Counted from the stretch's first letter, positions 22,265 to 33,287 are shown. The stretch is DNA of 64,000 nucleotides from Gambelia wislizenii (GCA_030847615.1 JAUMIR010000001.1:447322687-447386686), one strand, 5' to 3'. Numbers and translations: made by a program. The notes: generated from the letters alone by a model not told the origin.

Positions 22265-23060
22265 AGGGCTGTTGGACTATTTTGCAGTCTGGGGAGGGCA
22301 GCCCTGGTGTGTGCATGGCCCGTCACCATGCCGAGCTTCTTCTCCCCGTCCCCCGCAGGCTTTGTGGCCACCTCCCACGTATTGGGAGGAGGACACATAT
22401 GGCAGCCAATCAGCTCGGGCCTGGGCTTTGAGCTGATTGGCTGGTAAGGCCCATCTGGCGTCCAGTCAGCTGCAGGTGCTGGGCTTTGAGCTGATTGGCT
22501 GTGGGGGGAAGCCTACTCTTCTGCTGCAGGCTTCCCTCTGGTGTGGTGACTGGGTATTATTATATATATATTTTTTATTTATTCCTGGTCACCTTGCTGC
22601 TTCCCTCAGTTGCTCTCACTGAGCTGATCCACTCACCCACCCACCCTTTGGGCATTGGTTGTTTTCTGTGTTTATCAGCTTGATGCCACATGTTTCTTAC
22701 ATTGTCACAACTTTGGGGGAGGTTGGCATGGATCCTGGATCCAAGGACAGCGGTTCTGGTGGTCCCCATCACTGGGAGGTGGTTGAGATCCCCTTCTGGG
22801 GTACGGGGGCACTGGCTGGGAGGACATGCCATCTCTCGGGGCATGCGCCTTTGGGGGTGCCCCTGGTGGGGAGGGGGAAGGCTGGCAGGCATCAGGCCTG
22901 CACGGACCCCCTCTCCTGGTCTCCAGGATGCCAGCAGCAGACAGGCAGCAGGTTCATCAGCCAACAGGTGGGTTGGTTGATGCCTGGATCCGAACCCATG
23001 TGTTTGTGCCAACCAACTGCAGCTGTCATCAATAAAGTTGTGTCCTGTTATTGACAAATG
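22265..23060 (+). repeat. GC-rich LTR-like block with CCAAT hairpin and poly(A) signal
   Basis: Unlike its surroundings this block is GC-rich. It has CCAATCAGCTC and GAGCTGATTGG as a perfect 11-bp inverted pair, then a second GAGCTGATTGGC about 60 bases on. A TATATATATTTTTTATTTAT box follows at about 22561, and AATAAAGTTGTGTCCTG at about 23031. This order (CCAAT motifs, TATA-like box, AATAAA with a GT-rich follow-up) resembles an LTR with promoter and terminator. Ends, target duplications and pol sequence were not found. The long antisense open frame (22575-23057) has no recognisable domain. Confidence 0.4.
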
Positions 23061-24627
23061 TTATTTTGTTGTCTGTTGTTATTGACCAGGGGGCACATCT
23101 CCCTTAGACACACAAATTAACCTGTAGGGTGACCTGAGGTCATTCTTTGAGATTGTTTAAATTCTTTAAAGGAACTTCTGGCATTCTTCTCAGACCTGAA
23201 ATCTAAACAAACATTTTCCTTTCTTTTGTTATAAGACAATGTCATAAATCATACGACTTTACCAGATTACTCCCCCTTAATGTTCTTTTGCCGGTATGCC
23301 AGCAAAAGAAACCCCTCTACCAGACCTACCTTTAGCAGCATCAGTAACCAGCCCAGGCAGTAATGGAGCACAAATGGAGCTCTGTTTACTTCCAGGGTGG
23401 AGATCTCACCAATTCTCGCAAGAAGATTTGGTGTGGCAAATTCAAAAAAGTAAGCAAGACAAAGACATAAAATGTACACGCAAGCACAGAAACACATTTT
23501 TAAAATAACCAGTAAATTGGGGAGTTTTTAAAAAAAGAGTGTCCCCTACCTGGCTGTCCTGATCTCACCTGGAAGTGTTCTGACAATATTCACTGAGCAC
23601 AATGGCGCAAAGATTCAAACGCTGGCAATGCTGGCAACAAAGCAGAATGGGAGATCTATTGATGGCTTGGGCTGTCAATAAAAAGGTACTGGTTTTTGAC
23701 AGTACATGATTGCAAGAGGACAACATCATATGATATGTGTGCCCTTTCATGATCATTAGGCGTCGTTATGATGCCATATTTGCCACAGCTGATAAAGTCC
23801 TTAGGCTCTGTTTTCTACCATCTATATGTTTTCCCAGGTTATATGTCCTTATTTAATTATATATAAACATTTTAATGGTATAGGCACAGGCTGAAGAGTT
23901 GCCAATGAAAATTCATTTAGCCTGTAACAATGGGAGACCTCACAGTGCAGTGGGACATTTTGTGCAGGGCCCTGCTGTGCATCGTCCCAATTCACTAGCA
24001 TGGTTACATATTGTATCAGCAACATAGCCTCATCATCATAAAGTTATGCATTATAGCCTCTGATGCTCAGCCATTTTCTTAAAGTATACATTTATGCATT
24101 TCCCCCCTATTACCTCAGGCATGTTTGCACATGTTCTTTTGCGCATGTTACGCACTTGCAATTTCTTCCTAAGGATGTAAAATCAAAAGATAGGTATACA
24201 CTCTGTTTAATGGCCTTTTAAATAACTTTTGCATTTATGTTTACAGTATATTGAAGTTTGTGTAACTTAAAAAAAATCTTCAATTGTTTTAAAATATATT
24301 GTAAGCCACCTTGAGTCACATAGTTGGGAGCAAGGTGGGATATAACTGTAAAACAACAACATAGATACTTTTGCTGATAATCTCATATATCACAAAAATG
24401 GATAAATTCACTGAAAAAATGTTCATGTGAATTTCTTTTGCTCTCTTATTTACCGTTAGGAAATTTATCTTGACGTTGAAACAAAATCTGCTATCTAGAC
24501 ATTTCTACCTCTTATTTGTCTTCCTACCCTCTGCAATGATAAAGAACCAGTCAGCTTGATTTTCTACTTGTCAGGCCTTCAGATAATCCGAAGAGAACTA
24601 GACTGAAACTGTCACACTTTGGGCATT
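23061..24627. other. Unassigned stretch with a short LINE tail
   Basis: No gene is supported. Positions 24300-24358 resemble an L2-type tail (GTAAGCCACCTTGAGTCACA then AACAACAACA). The remainder is AT-rich intergenic sequence. Confidence 0.4.
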
Positions 24628-24891
24628 CAGTAGGACCCCCATATCCACTGATTCATTATCCACTGAGTCAATTATCCATGGGACACAAAACAGGACACCT
24701 ACCATAGAGTCTTCCTAGAAAATGTGTCCTCTCTAGCCATTTTTCTAGGTCCTCCAAGGCAACTCTATGGTATTTTAAACCAGAAGTCCCATTATTTTCA
24801 ATGGCATTCACTATTATCCATGGTTTTCGGTATATACACACACACACACACACACACAAACCAATCCCTAGTGAATACGGGGGTCCTACTG
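24628..24891. mobile_element. TcMar/Tigger-like MITE with internal CA repeat
   Basis: Inverted termini CAGTAGGACCCCCATATCC and TACGGGGGTCCTACTG, with TA following the right end as in Tc1/mariner-type insertions. The left TA is eroded (TT). The interior carries a 20-odd-base CA repeat (24836-24858) and no ORF of note. Confidence 0.7.
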
Positions 24892-24892
24892 T

Positions 24893-25082
24893 ATTATGAG
24901 ACGACACAACTCACTGGAAAAAATGATAATGCTTGGAAAAGTGGAAGACAGTAGGAAAAGAGGAAGACCACATTACAGATGAATAGACTCCATTACAGAA
25001 GCTACAACCCTGCATTGGCAAGTTCTCATTCATAGGGGCACCATAAGTCAAAGCTGACTTGAGGGCAAATAACAACAATAAG
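24893..25082 (+). mobile_element. LINE 3' end with AACAACAA tail
   Basis: GAGACGACACAACTCACTGG, GATAATGCTTGGAAAAGTGG, AGGAAGACCACATTACAGAT and GAATAGACTCCATTACAGAA lead to CACCATAAGTCAAAGCTGAC and TTGAGGGCAAATAACAACAA. The same family as 15550-15712 and the antisense debris at 60515-61860. Its last about 45 bases match the tails of SINE I and the 5S SINE. Confidence 0.7.
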
Positions 25083-25589
25083 AAACCATAAGTTAGCTTA
25101 ATCTTCTCTTCTGAAAGCTAAATGTATTACAGGACTTAGTTTCCAAATGCCTTCTTCTCTTGGTTGCTCACTCTGGATACATTCCAGTTTTATCAGTGTT
25201 ATTCCAGCAGGAAGGTCAAATTGGCTGCATGGCCTTGGTCCCATTGCCATGCCTAGGCCATGCCACTCCTTCCTGCCATCCAGCTGAGGCACATCACTTG
25301 TAATGGCAGTGTAATACAGCAGATATTGATGTCAACCACTGGTGGCTCCCAAGTCAATGGCCTGGTGGATATGCTCCATTTTTTAGCCTGAACTTTAAAG
25401 GTGCTATCTAAGGTTCTGAAACCTATCCCTAGAATAAGTACAGTTTTAGATAATCATTTCTGATTTGCAATATATTAAAACTGTTGTGTAACATGTTTTT
25501 TTAGACCTGATTGTACACAACTTTAATATATGTACTAGTAATGGTACCTTTGACCCAAATGTGTTGATTTGAACTGTTAAAGAGCACCC
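25083..25589. other. Unassigned stretch
   Basis: About 500 bases between a LINE tail and a SINE with no recognised repeat, exon or RNA gene. Confidence 0.4.
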
Positions 25590-25818
25590 ATGTTCTGGAG
25601 TGGTTTGAGTGTTGGACTAAGGCTCTGGGAGACCATGGTTCAAATCCCTGTTCAGCCATGGCCACCCACTGGGTGGTCTTGGTTGAGTCACACTCTCTCA
25701 GCCTCAGAGGAAATCAATGGGGAAAACCCTTCTGAACTTGCTGAGAAAACCCTTTGATAGAGTCATCATAAGTTGAAAATGACTTGAAGGCACACAACAA
25801 CAACAACAACAACAACGT
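25590..25818 (+). mobile_element. tRNA-derived SINE I, best copy
   Basis: The head has GTGGTTTGAGTGTTGGACTA (A-box area) and GGTTCAAATCCCTG (B box), the split RNA polymerase III promoter of a tRNA. The middle is GGCCACCCACTGGGTGGTCT and CACTCTCTCAGCCTCAGAGG. The tail is CATAAGTTGAAAATGACTTG, AAGGCACACAAC and (AAC)n. The tail matches the LINE ends at 25035-25082 and 15690-15712. Other copies lie at 14965, 47750, 53928 and 56878. Confidence 0.85.
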
Positions 25819-26679
25819 AACTATTATATAAAAATAAATAAATAATTGTAGTATGGTTCAGACACCTTGGGGTGTTAGGCAGCATACAAATCCCCAAATA
25901 AATACTGGTATATAAAAATAAAGTGTAAAAATCTAGCTCAGAAGAAGCCCACCAAGTTAATTTTGTTCTCATCTTCTGGAAATTAAGCAACTTTTATCCT
26001 GCCACAATTTTCAGGGGGTGTCAGATGTTGTTTTAAACTGACTGGGTATCTTAATTCTTTGCACTGTGGCATTCTAGGATTCTCATGCTTTTATTTAATT
26101 AGTTGGTGTGATTGTACGGTTACCTGGAATTCTTTAAATTTTAATTTTTATACATGCAAGTTACTTGAGGGCCTTTTAAAAGAAGTTATTTATAATAGAA
26201 TTTAGTCATACCTGGACTGATATTTGTCTCATACAATTTAGATTATATGCAGTAATCAACACACTCAATATAAACAGACTGATTTGGAATGCTGAGATGG
26301 AGAATAATATTACCACTTATAGGTAATGATTAATACGATATTATTCTGCAATTACATACATTGCAATATTTTTGAAGTGTTGCCTAATCAATTAATATGC
26401 TGATCAATTTATCAAAGAGCTACATAACTAAACTCAAATTAATCCATTATCAAAGACTGATAGAGGAGATAGTGATTATTGTTGGAAATAACACTAATAA
26501 CATTAATTCCAATGCTGAGGTCTATGGCTAATTATTCTAGAGAAGAGAAATGACAGCAGTACCTTACCTATCAATAGATTAAAGTGTGTCAAAGCAATGA
26601 TTGTGCCAGACCTGGGTCAGAAGCACCAATTTGGATGAAGTCAGGAACTGGAACCAGGAGTCAGATCCTGAGCCCTTTT
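25819..26679. other. Unassigned stretch with TAAT-rich block at about 26255-26545
   Basis: The block at 26255-26545 is rich in ATTA/TAAT words (GGTAATGATTAATACG, CAATTAATATGC, CAAATTAATCC, GGCTAATTATTC) and shows no repeat signature. Such density occurs in homeobox-bound enhancers but also by chance in AT-rich DNA, so it is a weak candidate for a conserved non-coding element. Confidence 0.3.
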
Positions 26680-26875
26680 TAACTCCCCAGTTATAGCAGA
26701 ATGATTCCACTTTAACTGACATGGCTAGAGAATCCTGAGATTTGCAGTTTAGGGAGGTCATTTTGAATTCTCACCCAAATAACTCTAGTGCCTTACAAAA
26801 CTAGAAATCCCAGGATTCCATGGGATGCAGGCATGGTAGTTGAAGTGGGAATAAAGTGCTAACTGTGGGATGTGA
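26680..26875. mobile_element. Foldback MITE related to 13845-14058
   Basis: AATGATTCCACTTTAACTG and AGTTGAAGTGGGAATAAAG lie in opposite orientation near the ends, with the AATCCTGAG...AGTTTAGG and AAATCCCAGGATTCCATGGG pair inside. Ends are degraded and no target duplication is visible. Confidence 0.55.
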
Positions 26876-27007
26876 AAGGGTCAGATGACAAACCTGAAGA
26901 CAGAAACAGAGAACAAGCCAGGAACCAGAACAGAAGAGCAAGATCAGAAACACAAGTTGGCTACCATCTTGCTAGTGACATCTATAAGCATAATTCCATC
27001 TTACTCT

Positions 27008-27160
27008 TGCACACACACACACACACACACACAGAGTGTCTGTTGGCTGTCTGCATCCATGGATTTAGCATCCATGGATTCCACCATCCATGGCTTGAAA
27101 ATGTTAAAAAAAAAATCGAAGAAGAAAACCTTGATTTTGCCATTTTATATAAGGGACACC

Positions 27161-27191
<31 letters not shown>

Positions 27192-27406
27192 TGTCTGTTG
27201 GCTGTCTGTATCCACAGATTTGGCATCCATGGAGTTCAGCATCCATGGCTTGAAAATGTTAAAAAAAATCCAAGAAGAAAACCTTGATTTTGCCATTTTA
27301 TATAAGGGACACCATTTTACTGTGCCGTTGTATATAATGGGACTTGAGCATCCACAGATTTTGGTATCCATGGGGGGTCCTGCAAGCAAACCCCAGCGGA
27401 TACCAA
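27008..27406. mobile_element. Tigger-like MITE with tandem duplication of its CA-plus-left half
   Basis: Two units of about 160 bases follow each other (about 27008-27170 and 27171-27320). Each is a CA repeat followed by GTCTGTTGGCTGTCTG, CCATGGCTTGAAAATGTTAA and AACCTTGATTTTGCCATTTT plus ATATAAGGGACACC. After the second unit the element goes on with GGGACTTGAGCATCCACAG, TTTTGGTATCCATGGGGGG and TCCTGCAAGCAAACCCCAGC. The layout equals that of 50319-50543, which has one unit. It is followed by an AATAAC simple repeat (about 27404-27436). Confidence 0.75.
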
Positions 27407-27436
27407 TAATAACAATAACAATAACAATAACAATAA

Positions 27437-27519
27437 TTTATTTATATCCCGTCCCTCTGCAATGCAATCACCCACTGTATATATCGTTCACTGTGGAGGT
27501 TAACTTTACCTCACTCCCT
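27437..27519. other. Short spacer before the second 1.2-kb TIR element
   Basis: Contains TTTATTTATATCCCGTCCC, a fragment resembling a LINE tail on the minus strand; no gene. Confidence 0.35.
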
Positions 27520-28657
27520 GGTGCCAGTTACACGACAGAAATTGTCACGGTGCTTACCGTGATTTTCTGATCACGAATCCACCCCTCACTGTTTATACGA
27601 TTTATGTCACTTATCTGGATATCCCAGGTGGTCCTGTGACTGATATTTACACGTCCAAAGTTCCGGGGGTTTTTAGGTTGTAGTTTTTTGTGGGTTTTTT
27701 GGCTGTCAATCAAGTATGTGATTACTCGTGTTTTCACAACCTCGGTGACGCACTTCCTTCAAAGTTCCGTGCCAGGAGCGCTGCTATTGGCTGGCTGGGG
27801 GGGGGGGGAGACAGGGGGGCAGAGGTTTGGTATTCCCCTCGCTTCTTTAAAAAAAGTTAACCCTTGAAACAGAGGCAGAAGGCACTTCTCAAAGACCTCA
27901 GATGGAGGAACAATTAAACCATCTCCTTTCCTTGTGAAAACAAGCCGAGTAGAGGCTTGCAATTTCTTTGAAAGACCAGACTGAGATCTTTCGCTCAGAC
28001 GCAGGGAGATCAAGCCAAGTGAGGTGGGGGGGGGTTGGGTTTCCCCTTTAAAATGTTAACCCTTACAGCAAACCAGCTACAGGCAGACAATTTAAAAGGC
28101 ACAGGCACAGAGGAGGAATTAAAGGGTGTTCATTCGCTCAGAGGCTGGAATACCAGGGAGGTGACCAAGGCAGGGGGTGAATGGGCTACGATGATCTCTC
28201 TGTAACATGCAGTTGAGGAAGAGGTAAAGCTGAAGGGTTTGCAGTGTAGAAATCCATTTAAAAAGGTGATTGAGTACAAGCTCGCACGCACACACACATC
28301 AACCTTCGTGCAGCAGGAAGGGATGCCTTTGTTTTTGGCTGGTGAGGCTGGATCAGTTGAATGGGTGACTGACCCCTCCTTTTCTGGTCGCTGATCTCTA
28401 AGCCCGCCCCCAGTCACCATTTCTGGTCATCCCAGTACCGAGACATTTTGTCCCACGCTGTTTACATTTCTGATTTTCCAAATCCTCCCGGGACTTTTTT
28501 AAAAACCGGCACAAACCGCGGGACTGGAAGTCCCGCAGGTTGAGGGATAAAAGGTGGCCCCCCTTCCGAAAATCATGTACCTGACCCGATGTACGTGTAA
28601 ACTGCCAGGGATCGACACAAATTCTTCCCAGGACATTTTCATCGTGTAAACAGCCCC
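27520..28657. mobile_element. 1.1-kb non-autonomous TIR element, copy 2, TSD CCT
   Basis: Collinear with 18547-19743. It starts GGTGCCAGTTACACGACAG and ends ATCGTGTAAACAGCCCC, and CCT is on both sides (27517-27519 and 28658-28660). The hairpin CGCGGGACTGGAAGTCCCG is kept. The CG/CA microsatellite is much shorter than in copy 1. No transposase is encoded. Different target triplets in the two copies show a 3-bp duplication without the strict TWA preference of classical Harbinger elements. Confidence 0.8.
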
Positions 28658-29264
28658 CCTCTGTTATAACTAAATCCCCACCACCACCTCAGTGTCTTGC
28701 TGCAATAGTTGTCCTCAAAGGCCTCTCCATTGCTGGTGAAGAGTGGAGGGAATCAGAGCAGGATCTAGCTATGTTTCCATAGCCAAATGCAGACCAATGA
28801 CATCATTTGCTGAGACCTCCAGAGAACCCTGGTGGATCCTGATGGAAGATGTCCTCATTCTGTATCATTCTGATGTCCACCACCCAAGGAACGGCTGGGT
28901 AGGGGAGGTATTACAGTGACATAGTGAGTCCTGGGGCTGGTGATAGGTGAGCCATAGCACAGTCCACATGTGGAACTCAGAGCTATTAATGACCATGTAA
29001 GATCTGAGCTGCTAAGTTTAGATAGATTGGGGTGGGCATCTACAGAGGGCCTGGGTGCTATATCCATCACTTCTTCCATTCCTTTCAGACCACTGTTAAC
29101 CACATACCAATTTTTATGAAAAGGGAAATAACTGGGACATCACCTTTGGTTTTGTAAAAATGCTACTTGAGGCTTAAACAAAATGGATTTTTTATCTGAC
29201 ACACAATGTCCATATTCAGTTCATGACTGCTGAATTGGTGTGGTGCATAGAGCAACATTGCAGC
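28658..29264. other. Unassigned stretch
   Basis: No gene or clear repeat recognised; the short open frame at 28855-29103 (minus) has no familiar motif. Confidence 0.4.
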
Positions 29265-29525
29265 CATCTGTTTTAAAAACCCCAAAGAAGGAGAATCCAC
29301 ACGCTCCAAGGCAGCATATTCCACTGTCGAACAGCTCTTACTGTCAGGAACTTCTTCCTAATATTTAGGTGAAATCACTTTTCCTGCAGTTTGAATCCAT
29401 TGCTCCATTTCCTAATCTCTGGAGCAGCAGAAAACAAGCTTGCTCCCTCTTCAATATGACAACCTTTCAAGTATTTAAACAAGGCTATCATGTCACATCT
29501 TAACCTTCTCTTCTCCAGGCTAAAC
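29265..29525 (-). mobile_element. CR1 LINE fragment (ORF end and 3' UTR)
   Basis: On the minus strand: GAAGAGGGAGCAAGCTTGTT, TTCTGCTGCTCCAGAGATTA, AATGGATTCAAACTGCAGG, a TTAGGAAGAAGTTCCTGACA block and GTGGAATATGCTGCCTTGG. These are the standard blocks of CR1 just before and after the stop codon. The terminal ATTCTATGA tail is missing. Confidence 0.8.
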
Positions 29526-29968
29526 TTAACTAATTGCTGGTATATGAGAGCCAGTATTGGGATAGATCAGACACATCAGTAGCTGCTGGCTTTTATCTGT
29601 CAGTGATTAGTTAAGTTTGAGATGTCTGATCTATCCCGATCAGGAATCCCCCTGCCCCCCCCACAAAAAAAGGCATTTCCAAACTAGAAAAAGGGGTGGG
29701 GATAATGTCTTGGATGAAACAGTGCTATTGTAGTGGGAAAAGAGCCTTATGCAGTAACGCCCTTAATTATTATTGTCACTATCGCTACAATAATAACTCC
29801 ATTATCTGCTAAACCTATTTTCCTGGGTATCAGCTGCATGAGGAGAAGGTGGTCTATTCTGCAGGTGACTGGAGCACTGGTGAATGCGATTTCCATCAGG
29901 TTTGGGAGGTGGTGGTCAAACCAGGAGAGGTTAATTAAGTAAGTAACTGATACAGGATTCCATCCAAT
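29526..29968. other. Unassigned stretch
   Basis: About 440 bases with no recognised gene. An imperfect inverted pair occurs at about 29562-29640: GGGATAGATCAGACA and TGTCTGATCTATCCC. Confidence 0.4.
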
Positions 29969-30037
29969 GTTTTTGGATGGAACATGATAGCTTGTTTTTG
30001 GATGGAACAGGATAGTTTTTGGATGGACATGATAGCT
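29969..30037. repeat. Minisatellite of TTTTTGGATGGAACATGATAG units
   Basis: Three imperfect tandem copies of a unit of about 25 bases (TTTTTGGATGGAACATGATAG, then GATGGAACAGGATAG, then GATGGACATGATAG), immediately next to the L1 remnant. Confidence 0.65.
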
Positions 30038-31117
30038 AATTTAATGGTTTTGTTTATCTTCCTATCAGTTTTCATTTTTTTTTCATTTTTAATTTTATCA
30101 TATATTCTAACTTCTTCCATTTCAAATTTCAACAAAAGTTTATACATTTTAGCAATTACATGTTAATCATCTGTACAGAACTGCATTTCAAATTCTGACT
30201 TTTATTCAAAGCCATAGATCTTTTTATTCATGTTATATCTTTCCAATAACTGTAAGTAAGGGAACCATTGAAAACTGTATCCATTTATTACTAACTGCTC
30301 TCTTGATTCAATTTTATATTCCCCTTGACAGATCTCCAGAAGGTCTTGATATATTAGCCATCTTTCTTTACCTATTGTTTGTCTTCTATAAAAAGCTTAT
30401 TGTGATGAGATGCATGAAGGCATTTTCAGGCACAACCTGGGTTTGTGTGTATTCCATGTTCTCAATAAAGCATACCTGACAAAATAATTTTTTAAAATCT
30501 ACATTAATTTTGGCTTTATCGCGCCATATATATCCATGCCACCCAAACCTCATGCCCTCCGAACTCTAATAGTCTCTTATTTCTCAACATCACCCATTCT
30601 TTCATGCAAACCAAATATCAGGCTCCAAAATACAATTTCAAATCAGGTTAACTCAATCCTCCCCTTTCCTTTGCATCTTGTAATACTTTATATTTAGCTC
30701 GTCCCCACCCCCTGCCATACAAACTTACATATATCATTTTGCCATTGCTTAAATGGTGCATAAGTTGTCAAAACAGGTATTGTCTGAAACACGAACATCA
30801 TTCTAGGCAAAACGTTCATTTTTATCACAGAATTTTTCCCCAACAATGACAAATTCAGTTTCCCCCATCTTAACATGTCCTTCTTGATGTCCTTCCATGT
30901 CTTAACATAATTATTTTGAAATAACATACAATTCATTTTCTTCATAGTAATACCTACATGTTTAATTTCTCAGTTTTAAAACCAGTTTTATCCATCAGCT
31001 CAACCTGATCTTCTATATTTATATTTTTCATTAATATCTTTGTCTTTTGATTATTAATCTTAAGGCCTGCCAATGCACCAAAATCTTTTAATTTTTCCAT
31101 TAATTTTTTATAAAGGA
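30038..31117 (-). pseudogene. L1 LINE ORF2, C-terminal half, decayed
   Basis: The minus strand translates to L1 ORF2 blocks in the right order. First comes LAGLKINNQKTKIL (31115-31020), then WKDIKKDMLRWGKLNLSLLG, VIKMNVLPRMMFVFQTIPVL and FKQWQNDICKFVWQG (30945-30696). KRLLEFGGHEVWVAWIY follows near 30600-30530. After a gap, YQDLLEICQGEYK-like sequence lies near 30350 and MYKLLLKFEMEEVRIYDKIK near 30147-30080. Frameshifts and stops separate the blocks, and a foreign segment of about 100 bases (30385-30490) with its own AATAAA splits the copy. The reverse transcriptase active site and the endonuclease are missing. This is an old 5'-truncated insertion. Confidence 0.85.
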
Positions 31118-32667
31118 ATCATCAGTTTTTCAGATGTATCCTGTTTTAACCTTGTTGTAAGTCACTTCAAGTCCCTTTTTGGGAGAAAGTCGGAATACAA
31201 ATTAAACAAATGAATACTGCCCTTATGCTAGCATTTAGATCCAGACTAAGGGTGCTTCATAGATAACCTGTGAAAAAGAACCAGACATCCAAAGGCAAAT
31301 ATCATTACCTTTGTGTAATTGATATCACAGCTGTTTCTGAGGGGAGAAAAGAGTTTACACTGTGGAATCAATGCAAAGAAAAGGTAAATTCCTGTGTCAT
31401 AGCCTCACTCCAAACTGCCCCCCTTTTCTTTTGGAGTTTAACATAACATCAAGAGATGAACATAACATCAAGAGCATGGACTTTTCATGGCAAACCCAGT
31501 CTAGACAGGACAGGAAAGTAAGGGAAGGGAAGGGAAGGGAAGGGAAGGGAAGGGAAGGGAAGGGAAATGTTGAGTTACTTTTGACTGAAGTCAGAGCTTG
31601 GAAACATTACTTCTGTGGACTATAACTCCCCAAATCCTTGCTTGGGGGATTTGTAGTCTAAAAAGTAACTTCTCCAAGATCTGATTTAAGTAGCCTGTGC
31701 TTTCTGCACAACATATGTTGTTCAAATCTTATGATTTTTTAACTAGCATCATTTGTTGAACTTTGAGCTGATATCAAGCCACATTCTTCCTGTTAAAACA
31801 GGTTGTCCTGGACCACTCTATGCATGTATATATGGATAAGAGGCCTGGGTGATTATGAAATGCACAGCAGGCAAGTTCCTTGACCTGAAAGGAGTAGGGT
31901 CGCTCCCATTCTAGGGAGAGGAGTCAAAGGAGATGACCCAAAGTTCCATCCCATTCCCAACAGCTTTTGCTGTGTGAGCCCTCTGAGAACAACTATGCAA
32001 AAAGGCTTCTGAGACAAAAAGTACAATAAATCTTTTATGCATTTAGGTTTCCCTCTGAGGTTAATTAATAGACAGTTGAGTGTATACCACTTGTTCTGTG
32101 ACTAAGCTACAACCTCTGAAGGGTATTTTAAATGCCTGCCCTACATCCCAGCCTTCAAAGCATGGAAGACCAAAGGCTGCTCCCAGCTGACAAGTAATAG
32201 AGCAAATTATGGGCAACCTCATCTTTCAACACAGGAAGGTAGATGAGGGAACTGACAGGTCAGGGCATGCTCTGTTCCATCTTAATCAAAAATCATATGC
32301 ACAAGCCATCTATCCAGGCCAGCTTTCCCTAAGCCAGTGCTCTCCAGGAATGTTGGACTACAGCTCCCATTATTTGGGGGAAAGGCAGGACATAAATCAA
32401 GTGATTGAGTGATTGGTTGATTGATTGATCATTTGACCTGCTGCTTGGGCATCAGCTTATTCAGGTAACACTATCTGCCCTTCTGTATTTTCCCATTGTT
32501 TCTTCCTATTTTTTCCTTACCAGAGGACATTTGTTTAGGAAAAAATGGGTGGAACACTTACACAATGTCTTTTACTTGTGAGTAGTAGGAGTCCTTGCTT
32601 TGGAATCATGCATTGTTCTGATCTTAAACTCTGCATTTCTTGTTTCTTTTATGGGGTGGTTATCACT
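31118..32667. other. L2-like tail, AAGGG repeat and unassigned sequence
   Basis: 31130-31215 resembles an L2 3' tail (GTAAGTCACTTCAAGTCCC, GGGAGAAAGTCGGAATAC). The remainder carries no supported gene; 31605-31680 has the palindromic fragment ACTCCCCAAATCC / GGATTTGTAGTC seen in local MITEs. Confidence 0.45.
31521..31566. repeat. AAGGG pentanucleotide array
   Basis: About nine uninterrupted AAGGG units (46 bases). One strand is all purine. Pure pentanucleotide purine arrays form triplex or G-rich structures and change length readily. Confidence 0.9.
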
Positions 32668-32978
32668 CCTCTCTGGCTTTTCTTCACAAACGAAGATTCA
32701 AGAAGGACTCATCCCATGCTTTCTACAAGCGCGCTGATGACTAAAAAGGCCAATCCGAGATAAACAAGTCCAGTTGCAGAAAGCACAGCAGAAGGTCTCC
32801 TTGGGTAATGCTTCTGGGTTGTGATTCTTTCTGCGTTGTTGTTTCTCTTCAAGACTTGTTTGGCGTGAGTTCTCAAATAAGGCTGCAGCATTGTGGATTG
32901 TGCGTCTCCATGCCTCCCTATGTGAGGCCAGGACGGACCATTGTTGGTGATCAATTTGGCCGAGCCTGAGATGATGTT

Positions 32979-33287
32979 TCAGGGAGTCCTTGTATCACAT
33001 TTTTGGAGCGCCCCTCCGTAGAGTACTATTTTTGGGAGGCAATGGTCCTCCATCCTAGAAACGTGCCCCACCCAGCGCAGCTGTGTTCTCAATATCATGG
33101 CCTCAATGCTGGTGATCCCTGCTTGCTCAAGGACAGCAACATTCGTCACATAGTCAGTCCAATGTATATTTAGGATTGTGTGTAAACAGCGCTGGTGGAA
33201 GCGTTCGAGGAGGCGTAAGTGGTGGCGATAGGTGACCCATGTTTCAGACCCATAAAGGAGAAAAGACAGCACAATGGCTCTATACAC
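32979..33287 (-). pseudogene. Retrotransposon ORF C-terminal region with deletion (copy B)
   Basis: The segment carries FLLYGSETWVTYRHHLRLLE, HFHQRC-like and ILNIHWTDYVTNVAVLEQAG blocks and then LPKIVLY. Directly after this, about 25 bases present in copy A (7789-7813, coding for the ELAMGQRKRGAP region) are missing, so the frame shifts and the basic tail is lost. The first methionine is internal to the original ORF. It would not make a functional product. Confidence 0.8.

Noticed and set aside
22575..23057. 160-codon antisense open frame in the GC-rich block
   Set aside because: No known domain; open frames of this length are expected by chance in GC-rich sequence.
25590..25660. tRNA gene
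   Set aside because: A and B boxes are present but it is the head of a SINE with a long non-tRNA body and multiple copies.
26872..27570. 232-codon open frame
   Set aside because: It reads through CA repeats (HTHTHT runs) and a duplicated MITE; low complexity and no domain.
19174..28420. Shared short antisense frame (MVTGGGL...) in both copies of the 1.2-kb element as a transposase
   Set aside because: Only about 100 codons, no DDE or DNA-binding motif, and it crosses the CG/CA microsatellite.
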